NCBI GenBank assembly: GCA_964520985.1
Contig: CAZFPB010000001.1
Location: 1,054,001 to 1,118,000, forward strand
Origin: CAYSGL01 sp964520985
GTDB taxonomy: Bacteria; Pseudomonadota; Alphaproteobacteria; Micavibrionales; Micavibrionaceae
Length of the DNA: 64,000 nt
Reading direction: 5' to 3'
Shown: piece after piece, positions 1 to 8,673 of the stretch
Position numbering within the stretch: position 1 is the first letter of the stretch
Layout: the number at the start of each line of letters is the position of its first letter
Notes under the pieces: model-generated
Seen by the model: only the letters and a program-made list of their open reading frames with translations
Told to the model about the DNA's origin: nothing
Database searches by the model: none
Translations under genes and position numbers: made by a program

Positions 1-927
1 CTTGCCGTGACGCTGTGGGGGAAAACATTCAGCAATCCGGTTGGCCTGGCCGCAGGCTTCGATAAAAACGCCGAAGTCATCGCGCCCATGCAAAAGATGG
101 GCTTTGGCTTTGTGGAAGTCGGCACGGTGACACCCAAGCCGCAACAAGGCAATCCGCGCCCGCGCGTATTCCGCGCTGGCGAACACAACGCCGTCATCAA
201 CCGCATGGGCTTTCCCAATGAGGGCCTCAATGAATTCCGCCGCAATGTCGCGCGGTACCGCGCTGGGCATAGCGGCATGGTCGGCCTCAATATTGGCATG
301 AATAAAGATCAGAGCGAACCCGCAAAAGATTATACACTGCTGATTAGCGCGCTGGGCGAGTTTGCCGATTATCTGACGGTGAATATTTCGTCACCGAATA
401 CGCCGGGTCTGCGCAATCTGCAGGAACCCGAATTTTTGAAACCGCTGCTGCGTGAACTGATTGCCACGCGCGATACGCTGGACAACAAACCGCCGCTGCT
501 GGTGAAACTGGCGCCCGATCTGAGCGAGGCACAACAGGAGGTGATTGCGGCTGTGCTGATAGAAGTCGGCATCGACGGCGTTATTCTGGGTAACACCACG
601 CTCGACCGTCCGGATTATCTGCCCGCTGAATTCCGCGAGCAGAAAGGCGGCCTCTCCGGCGCGCCGCTCACACAAAAATCGACGGGCGTTATCCGGAATT
701 TTTACACGCTGACCAAAGGCCAGTTACCGATCATCGGTGTCGGCGGCATTTCATCGGCGCAGGATGCGTATGATAAAATTCGCGCCGGTGCCTCGCTGGT
801 ACAGCTCTACAGTGCACTGGTCTATCAGGGCCCGGGACTTGTGAATGAGATCAAGCGCGGTTTGAGTGATTTGCTGACCCGCGACCGTTTTACCACCATC
901 GCCGAAGCGACAGGAAAAGACGCATGA
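1..927 (+). CDS. pyrD: Dihydroorotate dehydrogenase (quinone), 5' truncated by window edge
   Basis: Catalyses oxidation of dihydroorotate to orotate in pyrimidine synthesis, passing electrons to membrane quinone. The reading frame is open from base 1, so the N-terminus, which in class 2 enzymes carries the membrane-associated helices, lies outside the window; 308 residues are visible against about 340-360 for the family. Visible class 2 landmarks are NPVGLAAGFDKNAE near the start (FMN and substrate site), GLNIGMNKD, the catalytic-serine segment VNISSPNTPGLR, and the C-terminal FMN phosphate site IIGVGGISS. Its stop overlaps the ATG of the next gene (ATGA), so it is probably cotranscribed with yejA. 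An in-frame GTG at base 7 is unlikely to be the true start because it would cut into the fold. Confidence 0.95.
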   Translation, partial: LAVTLWGKTFSNPVGLAAGFDKNAEVIAPMQKMGFGFVEVGTVTPKPQQGNPRPRVFRAGEHNAVINRMGFPNEGLNEFRRNVARYRAGHSGMVGLNIGMNKDQSEPAKDYTLLISALGEFADYLTVNISSPNTPGLRNLQEPEFLKPLLRELIATRDTLDNKPPLLVKLAPDLSEAQQEVIAAVLIEVGIDGVILGNTTLDRPDYLPAEFREQKGGLSGAPLTQKSTGVIRNFYTLTKGQLPIIGVGGISSAQDAYDKIRAGASLVQLYSALVYQGPGLVNEIKRGLSDLLTRDRFTTIAEATGKDA

Positions 928-2723
928 AAAAACTCCTGCTCCTGCTACTGATGCTACCCTTAACCGCACAGGCGCAAACGCCGCAGCACGGCATCGCCAT
1001 GCATGGCGATATGAAATACGGCGCTGACTTCACGCATCTTGAGTACACGAACCCTGATGCGCCCAAGGGCGGCACACTGAAACTCTATTCCATCGGCACA
1101 TTCGATTCCCTGAACCCGTTCGTGATTAAAGGGCAAAGCGCGGCGGGCATGATCTATCTCGGTCAGGGGATGATCTATGACTCGCTGATGGAGCAAAGTC
1201 AGGACGAACCGTTTTCGATGTATGGCCTGCTGGCCGAAAGCATTGAGCGCGCGAAAGATAATAGCTGGGTCGCGTTCACGCTGCGCAAAGAAGCCAAGTG
1301 GGCCGATGGCAAGCCTGTCACACCGGACGATGTGATCTGGACGTTCGACACGCTTATGGAACATGGCATGCCGTTTTTCAAAGCGTATTACGGCGATGTG
1401 ACAAAGGTAGAAAAAACATCCGAGCGCCGCGTCAAATTTTCCTTCGGTCATAACGATAATGCGGAATTGCCGTTGATCCTTTCGCAGCTGCCGGTGCTGC
1501 CCAAGCATTACTGGACATCGGAAGGTCGCAGCTTTACCGGCAATGCGCTGACCATGCCGCTCGGCAGCGGTCCTTATAAAATTGGCAAGGTTGTTGCGGG
1601 ACGCTCCATCGAGTATGTGCGCGATCCGAATTATTGGGGCAAGGATATTCCTATCAACCGCGGCAAATTTAATTTCGATAAAATTACGTTCGATTATTAC
1701 AAGGATCAAAACGTCGCGCTCGAAGCGTTTTTCGCCGGTGAATATGATTACCGCATGGAGAATACCGCCAAGCTATGGGCCACAGCGTATAATGCCGCGC
1801 CCGTAAAAGACGGGCGTATTATCAAAGAAGAGATTGAGCATGGCCGCCCCGCCGGGATGCAAGGGTTTTTGTACAATATTCGCAAACCTGTGTTCGCGGA
1901 CAAAGCGGTGAGGCAAGCCCTCGATTACGCATTCGATTTTGAATGGTCGAACAAGCAATTCGCGTTTGGCAGTTACAAGCGCACCAACAGCTTTTTTGAG
2001 AATACAGAACTGGCGGCGCCAGACACGCTGCCGTCGGGCCGCGTGAAACAAATTCTGGAACAGTATCGCGGGAGAATTCCCGATGAGGTATTTACCACGC
2101 GCTACCAGCCACCTGTGACGGACGGCGATGGCAATGTGCGCGCCAATCTGCGCCGGGCGATGGATATACTGGACAAGGCTGGATACAAGACCGGCAAGGA
2201 CGGTATTCGCGTGCATGAAAAAACCGGCCAGCGCCTGTCGTTCGAGATTGTCGATTCCAGCCCGATGTTTGAGCGCTGGGTTTTGCCATTCATCGGTAAT
2301 CTGAAAAAGATTGGTGTGGAGGCGACGTTCCGCGTGCTCGATACCGCCCAGTATCAAAACCGCATGAACGATTTCGATTTCGAAATGACGGTCGGCTCGG
2401 TGCCGCAGAGCGATTCACCGGGGAACGAGCAGCGTGATTTCTGGGGGTCGGATAAAGCTGCCCTGCCCGGTTCGCGCAATTATATCGGCATTAAAGATCC
2501 TGTGATCAACGAAATCAGCGAAAAGATTATCCGCGCCCGTACGCGCGAAGAGCTGGTGGCGCTGTGTCAGGCGCTCGATTATATTCTGCTCTCCGGGCAC
2601 TATGTTATTCCGCAATGGCATACCAATACGTTCCGCGTGGCGTATGCAAAAAAATTAGGACATCCTGAGATTATGTCCCCGCTCACGCCGGGCGTCGACG
2701 ATACGTGGTGGGTAAAAAAATAA
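924..2723 (+). CDS. yejA: Peptide ABC transporter substrate-binding protein, YejA-like
   Basis: A periplasmic family 5 solute-binding protein, 599 residues, with an N-terminal signal peptide (about residues 1-18, MKKLLLLLLMLPLTAQAQ). The first mature segment (HGIAMHG then GGTLKLYSIGTFDSLNPF) and the later LGSGPYKI and RDPNYWG blocks are typical of oligopeptide-binding proteins, and the overall match is to YejA. YejA feeds peptides to the YejBEF importer. The YejB and YejE permeases follow 2.3 and 3.7 kb downstream on the same strand, which supports the assignment. The start overlaps the pyrD stop and the stop overlaps the kdsB start (TAATG), so translation is probably coupled on both sides. 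Substrate specificity cannot be read from sequence. Confidence 0.9.
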   Translation: MKKLLLLLLMLPLTAQAQTPQHGIAMHGDMKYGADFTHLEYTNPDAPKGGTLKLYSIGTFDSLNPFVIKGQSAAGMIYLGQGMIYDSLMEQSQDEPFSMYGLLAESIERAKDNSWVAFTLRKEAKWADGKPVTPDDVIWTFDTLMEHGMPFFKAYYGDVTKVEKTSERRVKFSFGHNDNAELPLILSQLPVLPKHYWTSEGRSFTGNALTMPLGSGPYKIGKVVAGRSIEYVRDPNYWGKDIPINRGKFNFDKITFDYYKDQNVALEAFFAGEYDYRMENTAKLWATAYNAAPVKDGRIIKEEIEHGRPAGMQGFLYNIRKPVFADKAVRQALDYAFDFEWSNKQFAFGSYKRTNSFFENTELAAPDTLPSGRVKQILEQYRGRIPDEVFTTRYQPPVTDGDGNVRANLRRAMDILDKAGYKTGKDGIRVHEKTGQRLSFEIVDSSPMFERWVLPFIGNLKKIGVEATFRVLDTAQYQNRMNDFDFEMTVGSVPQSDSPGNEQRDFWGSDKAALPGSRNYIGIKDPVINEISEKIIRARTREELVALCQALDYILLSGHYVIPQWHTNTFRVAYAKKLGHPEIMSPLTPGVDDTWWVKK

Positions 2724-3523
2724 TGAAAACAGCGATTATCATTCCCGCCCGTTACGCCTCGACCCGCTTTCCCGGAAAGCCGCTCACCCTGATCGGCGGC
2801 GAGACGATGCTCAGCCGCGTGGTGTCGATTGCACGCAAGGCGGCGGCCGCACATCCGAATACCGTGATTGCCGTCGCGACAGAGGATGAGCGTATTGCCA
2901 GACATTGTGCGGAGATTGATATTCCGTGTGTGATGACATCCGATCAGTGTGCGACCGGCTCCGACCGCGTGCTGGAAGCCGCGCAAAAACTCGGCGATGA
3001 TTTTGATTTCGTGCTGGGCTTGCAGGGTGATGCCCCTTTTACGCCCGTAACCGCCTTGACGCAAATGATCGAGACGTTTGAGAATAATCAGTCTCTATCG
3101 GTCATTACGCCTGTGGTGCCGCTACGCTGGGTTGAACTGGATGTGTTGCGCGAGAATAAGAAAATCACGCCGTTCAGCGGTACGACGGCGATTGTCAATG
3201 AACAAGGGCGCGCCTTGTGGTTTTCAAAAAATATCCTGCCCGCTATCCGCAAGGAAAACCGCAAAGATGAGTTTTCGCCGGTGCATCAGCATATCGGCCT
3301 CTATGGCTTCCGGTATGATGTTTTGAAAAAATTTGTCGCGTTACCGGCGGGGCATTACGAGCAGCTGGAAGGGCTGGAGCAGTTACGTCTGCTAGAACAT
3401 AATATTCCAATCCAGACAGTGAGCTTAAAAATAGATGCCGGCCTTGCGCAGGCCGGCATTGATTCACCCGAAGATGTCGAGCGCGCCGAAGCCATGCTGG
3501 CCGCGATTGCGCTGACGTTTTAA
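2723..3523 (+). CDS. kdsB: 3-deoxy-manno-octulosonate cytidylyltransferase
   Basis: Activates Kdo as CMP-Kdo in the cytoplasm for inner-core LPS synthesis. The 266-residue product has the usual family length and opens with the nucleotide-binding signature IIPARYASTRFPGKPL; the metal and nucleotide segment LQGDAPF follows around residues 98-104, and QHIGLYGFRYD is a typical C-terminal landmark. I place the start at the ATG of 2723, which overlaps the yejA stop; an upstream in-frame GTG at 2705 would add a charged tail before the Rossmann strand and is less likely. It sits between yejA and the yej permeases, an unexpected position for an LPS gene. It converges on the aldo-keto reductase, with overlapping stop codons. 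Confidence 0.95.
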   Translation: MKTAIIIPARYASTRFPGKPLTLIGGETMLSRVVSIARKAAAAHPNTVIAVATEDERIARHCAEIDIPCVMTSDQCATGSDRVLEAAQKLGDDFDFVLGLQGDAPFTPVTALTQMIETFENNQSLSVITPVVPLRWVELDVLRENKKITPFSGTTAIVNEQGRALWFSKNILPAIRKENRKDEFSPVHQHIGLYGFRYDVLKKFVALPAGHYEQLEGLEQLRLLEHNIPIQTVSLKIDAGLAQAGIDSPEDVERAEAMLAAIALTF

Positions 3524-4368
3524 GCGGCTTTTTTAGATGCCGCCGTATCCCATTGAGGGGCAAAGTCAGGATTGACCTGACGGCCGTCTTCACGGGCCAG
3601 CCCAGAAATTTTCTTCATCTCGGCATCGCTCAATTCAAAATCGAAAATATCGAAATTGGATTCGATGTTGGCTTTGGTCGCCGATTTCGGAATGGCGGCC
3701 ACGCGGCCTTGCTGGATCGCCCAGCGCAGGCAGATTTGGGCGGGCGTTTTATCGTGCTCCGCCGCAATATCGATCAGAACTTTTTCCTCAAGGCTTTTGC
3801 CCCGGCCCAGTGGGGAATAGGCTGTCAGCGCCATATCATGTTTCTGGATATAATCCAGTACGGGCTTCTGGCTTAAGGCTGGATGGTATTCCACCTGATT
3901 GACGAGCACCTTGCCCATCGAGTATTCGCGCGCTTCGTCCATCTGAGCGACGGTGAAATTACTGACGCCGATCAAACGGGTCATGCCTTTTTCCTGCGCA
4001 TCCAGTAGCGGATCCAGCATCTTGCCGATTTCGTATTCCGGGAACGGCCAGTGCACCAGCAACAGGTCAACATAATCAACCTGCAATTTTTTCAGGCTTT
4101 CTTCGATAGAGGCCATCGCCGTATCGGCGCTCTCAAAATTGCTGCGCCAGACTTTTGTGGTAAGGAAAAACTTATCGCGCAGGACGCCCGCGTTTTTAAT
4201 CCCTTGCCCTACTTCGGCTTCGTTTTCGTAAATCTGCGCGGTATCGATATGACGGTAGCCGATATCCATCGCGTCTTTCACCGATTGCGTACATTCCTTG
4301 CCGGTTAATTTCCATGTGCCAAAGCCCAGAACGGGCATTTCAACATCTAATAAGCCTATAAATTTCAT
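3520..4368 (-). CDS. Aldo/keto reductase (2,5-diketogluconate reductase-like)
   Basis: A 282-residue NADPH-dependent oxidoreductase of the AKR (beta/alpha)8 barrel. The catalytic tetrad is visible: Asp and Tyr in GYRHIDTAQIYENE, Lys in TTKVWRSN, His in LLLVHWPFP. The cofactor-binding end shows IPKSATKANIESN. It resembles the DkgA/DkgB group, but the substrate is not predictable. The ATG at 4368 is preferred over an upstream alternative at 4401 because an AAGGAT ribosome site lies just before it and it places MPVLGFGTW near the N-terminus as in relatives. It is transcribed divergently from the phosphatase gene across a 52-base gap, so both promoters must lie there. Confidence 0.92.
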   Translation of the reverse strand: MKFIGLLDVEMPVLGFGTWKLTGKECTQSVKDAMDIGYRHIDTAQIYENEAEVGQGIKNAGVLRDKFFLTTKVWRSNFESADTAMASIEESLKKLQVDYVDLLLVHWPFPEYEIGKMLDPLLDAQEKGMTRLIGVSNFTVAQMDEAREYSMGKVLVNQVEYHPALSQKPVLDYIQKHDMALTAYSPLGRGKSLEEKVLIDIAAEHDKTPAQICLRWAIQQGRVAAIPKSATKANIESNFDIFDFELSDAEMKKISGLAREDGRQVNPDFAPQWDTAASKKAA

Positions 4369-4420
4369 AATATTATCCTTCTTTGCTGTACCACCAACCA
4401 TTTGGTGCTAAAAAGGTTTC

Positions 4421-5035
4421 ATGACAAGACTTATTATTGCCCGGCACGGAAACACCTTCGCAAAAGGCGAGACGCCACGGCGCGTGGGCGGTCGTACGGA
4501 TCTCCCGCTGACCGTTGAAGGCCGCGAACAGGGCCGGCAGATTGGCACGTGGCTGAAGGCACAGGATTTGCTGCCGGAAGTGACCTATTGTTCGAACCTG
4601 CAGCGCACCCGCGAAACGGCGGAGCTGGCGATCAAAGCGAGCGGTTATGCGCAGCCGGTTTATCCGTTGGCGATGTTCGATGAAATTGATTACGGCCCCG
4701 ATGAAGATAAAGAAGAAGCCGACGTGATTGCTCGCATAGGCGCAGACGCTCTTAAGGCATGGGATAATCAGGCCATTGTGCCGGATGGATGGGCGTTCGA
4801 TCCTGCCAAAACTATCCGCGATTGGAAAGATTTTGCCCAGCATATTGTCGATGATGATCAGGATATCGTGCTGGTCGTGACCTCAAACGGGATTGCACGC
4901 TTTGCCCCGCACATTACCGGGGATTTCGATGGGTTTGCCCGCAGCCATTCGTTAAAAATTTTCACAGGCGCCGTTTGCGTTTTGGAGCATTCTGACGGAC
5001 AATGGTATGTCCGCCACTGGAACGTGAAACCATAA
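4421..5035 (+). CDS. Histidine phosphatase family protein
   Basis: A 204-residue member of the phosphoglycerate-mutase-like branch of the histidine phosphatase superfamily. The phosphohistidine motif is IARHGNTF near residue 8; RRVGGRTDLPLT and YCSNLQRTRETAE supply the usual phosphate-binding arginines, and VVTSNGIARF occupies the position where the second catalytic His often sits (SHG in many relatives), so the second His motif is altered. The substrate is unknown (phosphosugar or phosphoprotein). The start is close to the divergent aldo-keto reductase promoter region and the stop is only 4 bases before yejB, suggesting that yejB is cotranscribed with it. Confidence 0.85.
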   Translation: MTRLIIARHGNTFAKGETPRRVGGRTDLPLTVEGREQGRQIGTWLKAQDLLPEVTYCSNLQRTRETAELAIKASGYAQPVYPLAMFDEIDYGPDEDKEEADVIARIGADALKAWDNQAIVPDGWAFDPAKTIRDWKDFAQHIVDDDQDIVLVVTSNGIARFAPHITGDFDGFARSHSLKIFTGAVCVLEHSDGQWYVRHWNVKP

Positions 5036-5039
5036 CGCC

Positions 5040-6140
5040 ATGCTGAATTATATCCTGCGCCGCCTGCTCCTGATGATCCCGACCCTGCTCGGCATCATGC
5101 TGATCTCGTTTATCATCATTCAATTCGTGCCTGGCGGCCCGGTGGAGCGCATGATCGCGCAGCTGCAAGGCCACAGTGTCGATGCCACCGCGCGCTTTGG
5201 TGGCGGTAGCGGCGGCGCCGACATGGCGGCAGGCGCGCAGAGTACGGGCGATAGCGGAAAATATCGCGGCTCTCAGGGTCTCGACCCCGAATTCGTGGCA
5301 GAACTCGAAAAAATGTACGGATTCGATAAACCGGCACATGAGCGTTTCATCCAGATGGTCGGCAATTATCTGCAATTCGATCTTGGCACAAGCTATTACC
5401 GCGATATTTCGGTGATTGATCTTGTACTCGAAAAAATGCCGGTGTCGATTTCGCTCGGGCTGTGGTCGACGCTTATTATCTATATGATTTCAATCCCACT
5501 CGGTATTCGCAAAGCAGTGAAGGACGGACAAGCTTTCGATATCTGGACATCCGCCGCCGTATTCATCGGCTATGCCATTCCATCCTTCATGTTCGCTATC
5601 CTGTTGATCATCCTGTTCGCGGGCGGACGCTATTTCGATATTTTCCCGCTGCGAGGGCTTACGTCCGATGGGTTCGACGATATGAATTTCATGGAGCAAT
5701 TTTTCGATTATGCGTGGCACATGGTGCTGCCGGTCTGTGCCATCGTGATCAGTGGCTTTGCCAGCCTGACCATGCTGACCAAGAACTCCTTCCTCGATGA
5801 GATTGGTAAGCAGTATGTGTTGACCGCACGCGCCAAGGGATTGGCTGAGCGTGATGTACTCTACGGGCATGTGTTCCGCAATGCGATGCTGATCGTTATT
5901 GCCGGATTCCCGGCGGCATTCATCTCGATCTTCTTCACCGGCTCGCTGTTGATCGAGGTGATCTTCTCGCTCGATGGGCTGGGGCTTCTGGGATATGAAA
6001 GCATTATTAATCGGGATTATCCGGTGGTGCTTGGCACACTTTATATTTATGCCCTGATCGGATTGATTATGACCCTCGTCCGGGATGTGACCTATGTGCT
6101 GGTAGACCCCAGAATCGACTTCGAATCCCGCTCTGTGTAA
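5040..6140 (+). CDS. yejB: Peptide ABC transporter permease, YejB-like
   Basis: A 366-residue inner-membrane permease of the oligopeptide importer family. It begins with the characteristic amphipathic start MLNYILRRLLLMIPTLLG and first membrane helix, then a periplasmic insertion (about residues 40-95, glycine-rich) that is typical of YejB and absent from ordinary OppB. The EAA loop that contacts the ATPase is visible as YVLTARAKGLAERDVLYGHVF, cut here to under its full extent. The C-terminus VDPRIDFESRSV is also family-typical. With YejE it forms the membrane channel; the partner ATPase YejF is not in the window. It follows the phosphatase gene by 4 bases. Confidence 0.93.
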   Translation: MLNYILRRLLLMIPTLLGIMLISFIIIQFVPGGPVERMIAQLQGHSVDATARFGGGSGGADMAAGAQSTGDSGKYRGSQGLDPEFVAELEKMYGFDKPAHERFIQMVGNYLQFDLGTSYYRDISVIDLVLEKMPVSISLGLWSTLIIYMISIPLGIRKAVKDGQAFDIWTSAAVFIGYAIPSFMFAILLIILFAGGRYFDIFPLRGLTSDGFDDMNFMEQFFDYAWHMVLPVCAIVISGFASLTMLTKNSFLDEIGKQYVLTARAKGLAERDVLYGHVFRNAMLIVIAGFPAAFISIFFTGSLLIEVIFSLDGLGLLGYESIINRDYPVVLGTLYIYALIGLIMTLVRDVTYVLVDPRIDFESRSV

Positions 6141-6206
6141 GGGTTTGACGTTAACCATAGATTATATTTGACAGAATGTGCGAACAGGGGTAGCTTCCGC
6201 CCCACG

Positions 6207-6416
6207 ATGATCAAAAACCTCGCCAAACAGCTGAAACAGATCCGCGATTCCGCCGCTGAAGACGGCTGTCTTTCAAGCGTAGATACGGACATGCTGAAAC
6301 GCATCCTGGATGAGATGCGCCCGGCAGGAAATGACAATACGGCTCTGACCGATGAACAGCTGCGCAAGCTGTCCATCGTCGAAAAAACCGGCACCGGTTC
6401 CAAGTACGTTCATTAA
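6207..6416 (+). CDS. Small hypothetical protein between yejB and yejE
   Basis: An open frame of about 69 residues from the ATG at 6207 (82 from a TTG at 6168) lies in the gap between the two yej permease genes. The product is charged and probably helical, with VDTDMLKRILDEM in the middle and a short basic end; there is no signal peptide, membrane segment or recognised domain. Codon use resembles the neighbours, which is the main reason to list it. Neither start has a well-placed ribosome site (an AGGGG lies about 14 bases before the ATG). It may be a real small protein or a chance frame, and I do not know its function. Confidence 0.4.
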   Translation: MIKNLAKQLKQIRDSAAEDGCLSSVDTDMLKRILDEMRPAGNDNTALTDEQLRKLSIVEKTGTGSKYVH

Positions 6417-6460
6417 GTTTTCCCTTCGCTGCCGCTACTCTTCATGCTTAAATCATACGC

Positions 6461-7486
6461 ATGACTTTATCACCCATCACCCGCCGTCGCCTTGCGCAGT
6501 TCAGAGCCAATAAACGCGGTTACTGGAGTTTCTGGCTGTTCATGGGATTGCTGACACTTTGCCTGTTCGCGCCGTTCATCGCCAACGATAAGCCGATCCT
6601 CGCAGGATATAAAGGCAGCCTTTATGCGCCGATTTTCACGAATTACCCGGAGACGACGTTTAACGGTGATTTTGAAACCGAAGCCGATTACCGCGATCCA
6701 TATGTGCAGGAATTGATCGACAAAGACGGGTGGATGATCTGGCCGCCGATCCGTTTCTCGTATGACACGATCAACTATGCGCTGCCGCAGCCCGCACCCT
6801 CTCCGCCGATGGGCGAGAATATTTTCGGCACGGACGATCAAGGGCGCGACGTCGCTGCGCGCGTTTTATACGGGTTTCGTATTTCGGTTCTCTTTGGTCT
6901 GGTCCTGACCGCCATCAGCTCCATGATCGGCATTGCGGTAGGCGCAACGCAAGGATACCACGGCGGCCGCCTTGATTTGTACATGCAGCGTGTGATTGAA
7001 GTGTGGTCGTCCCTGCCCTCGCTCTACATTCTGATTATTTTCTCGGCGATGTTCGTACCGGGTTTCTGGACGCTGCTGCTGATTTTATTGCTCTTCTCGT
7101 GGGTATCGCTTGTCGATGTGGTGCGCGCCGAATTCCTGCGCACGCGGAATTTTGATTATGTGCGCGCGGCCAATGCGCTAGGCGTTGGCACCTTCACCAT
7201 CATGCGCCGTCACGTCCTGCCGAACGCCATGGTCGCGACGGTGACGATGATGCCGTTTATCCTGACAGGGTCTATTACGGCGCTGACCTCGCTCGACTTC
7301 CTTGGTCTGGGCCTGCCGCCCGGCTCGGCGTCTCTGGGCGAAATGCTGGCGCAGGGAAAAAACAATCTGCAGGCGCCGTGGCTTGGCATTACCGCCTTTT
7401 TCAGCCTTGCCTTGATGCTGACCCTGCTGACTTTTATTGGCGAAGCTGTGCGCGATGCCTTTGATCCGAGAAAGACCAATCTATGA
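6461..7486 (+). CDS. yejE: Peptide ABC transporter permease, YejE-like
   Basis: A 341-residue inner-membrane permease, the partner of YejB. The N-terminal stretch SPITRRRLAQFRANKRGYWS before the first membrane helix and the long periplasmic loop with PPIRFSYDTINY are family landmarks of YejE rather than OppC/DppC. GENIFGTDDQGRDVAARVLYG precedes the transmembrane core when read in two parts, and the ATPase-contact EAA loop is RAANALGVGTFTIMRRHVLPN near residues 230-250. The stop overlaps the start of the M20 amidohydrolase (ATGA), so importer and hydrolase are translationally coupled. In the classical yejABEF operon the ATPase gene yejF would follow here; it does not. Confidence 0.93.
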   Translation: MTLSPITRRRLAQFRANKRGYWSFWLFMGLLTLCLFAPFIANDKPILAGYKGSLYAPIFTNYPETTFNGDFETEADYRDPYVQELIDKDGWMIWPPIRFSYDTINYALPQPAPSPPMGENIFGTDDQGRDVAARVLYGFRISVLFGLVLTAISSMIGIAVGATQGYHGGRLDLYMQRVIEVWSSLPSLYILIIFSAMFVPGFWTLLLILLLFSWVSLVDVVRAEFLRTRNFDYVRAANALGVGTFTIMRRHVLPNAMVATVTMMPFILTGSITALTSLDFLGLGLPPGSASLGEMLAQGKNNLQAPWLGITAFFSLALMLTLLTFIGEAVRDAFDPRKTNL

Positions 7487-8673
7487 GCTTGAGCAATTCT
7501 ATTCCGGCCATTGCTGAAGAAGTCACAGCGTACCGCCGTGCGTTGCATGAAAATCCGCAGACGAGTTACGAGGAAACCTTCGCCAGCAATCTGGTCGCGG
7601 ACAAACTCACCGAGTGGGGTATTCAATTTGAGCGCGGCATCGCCGTGACGGGCATCGTCGCCACGATCAAAGGTACCCAGACGGATAGCGGCGGGGCGAT
7701 TGGCCTGCGTGCCGATATGGATGCGCTCAACATCGTGGAGAAATCGGGGCAGCCCTGGTCCTCAAAAACGCCGGGCAAGATGCATGGGTGCGGCCATGAC
7801 GGGCATACGGCGATGCTGTTGGGCGCGGCAAAATATTTATCCGAGACACGTAACTTTAACGGCACGGTGCATCTGATTTTCCAGCCGGCGGAAGAAGGCG
7901 GCGCGGGCGCGGTCAAAATGATCGAAGAAGGCCTGTTTGAGAAATATCCGGTCGATGCGGTGTTCGGCATGCATAACTGGCCGATGATGCCCAAGGGTAC
8001 GATTGGCCTGCGCTCCGGCCCGATCATGGCCTCGACCGATGAATTCGTGATTACCATTACCGGCAAAGGCGGTCATGCGGCCATGCCGCACTTAAGCATC
8101 GATCCAGTGCCCGTCGCGGCGCAGATTGTCACGGCCTTGCAGACGATTGTGTCTCGCACGATCGACCCGATCGATCAGGCAGTGGTGTCGGTGACGAACA
8201 TCAACGGCGGCACCGGGGCCTCGAACGTTATTCCTGACGCGGTTACCCTGATCGGGACTTATCGCACCTTCCGCACGGAGACACGCGCGCTGGTGGGTAA
8301 ACGCATCAGCGAGATCGTCGATACATTTGCCAAGGCGTTGCAATGTCAGGCGACATGCAAATTCAAAGACGGATACGATCCGACGATCAACTCTCCGGCA
8401 GAGAGTGCGTTCTGCGCCGATGTGGCGCGCGCGCTGGTGGGAGCAGAGAACGTAAACGACAATGTCGAGCCGTGCATGGGCGCGGAAGACTTCGGTGCGA
8501 TGACTCAGAAAGTGCCGGGCTGCTACATCTGGATGGGGCAAGGCGAAGCCAACCCCGACAGCCCGCACAATAAAGGCCTGCACAATGCCGGGTATGATTT
8601 CAATGACAGCGTGATCGCGCAGGGCATTGAATACTGGGCCAGCGTGAGTGAAAAATTCCTGCCCCTGAAATAA
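7483..8673 (+). CDS. M20 family amidohydrolase / carboxypeptidase (hippurate hydrolase-like)
   Basis: A 396-residue metal-dependent hydrolase of the M20D group, which cleaves N-acyl amino acids or small peptides. Metal-site motifs are visible: HGCGHDGHTAM, the catalytic EEGGAGA, FGMHNWP, and the C-terminal CMGAEDFG. The dimerisation-domain segment GKGGHAAMPH is also present. No signal peptide is seen, so it should act in the cytoplasm. Translational coupling to yejE suggests that it degrades an imported peptide or amide, which is an inference from context. It abuts rodA tail to tail, stop codon against stop codon. Confidence 0.92.
   Translation: MSLSNSIPAIAEEVTAYRRALHENPQTSYEETFASNLVADKLTEWGIQFERGIAVTGIVATIKGTQTDSGGAIGLRADMDALNIVEKSGQPWSSKTPGKMHGCGHDGHTAMLLGAAKYLSETRNFNGTVHLIFQPAEEGGAGAVKMIEEGLFEKYPVDAVFGMHNWPMMPKGTIGLRSGPIMASTDEFVITITGKGGHAAMPHLSIDPVPVAAQIVTALQTIVSRTIDPIDQAVVSVTNINGGTGASNVIPDAVTLIGTYRTFRTETRALVGKRISEIVDTFAKALQCQATCKFKDGYDPTINSPAESAFCADVARALVGAENVNDNVEPCMGAEDFGAMTQKVPGCYIWMGQGEANPDSPHNKGLHNAGYDFNDSVIAQGIEYWASVSEKFLPLK

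Noticed and set aside
960..1709. 249-residue open frame antisense to yejA
   Set aside because: It lies wholly inside a well-supported gene, and its product has no recognisable domain; it is a codon-bias shadow.
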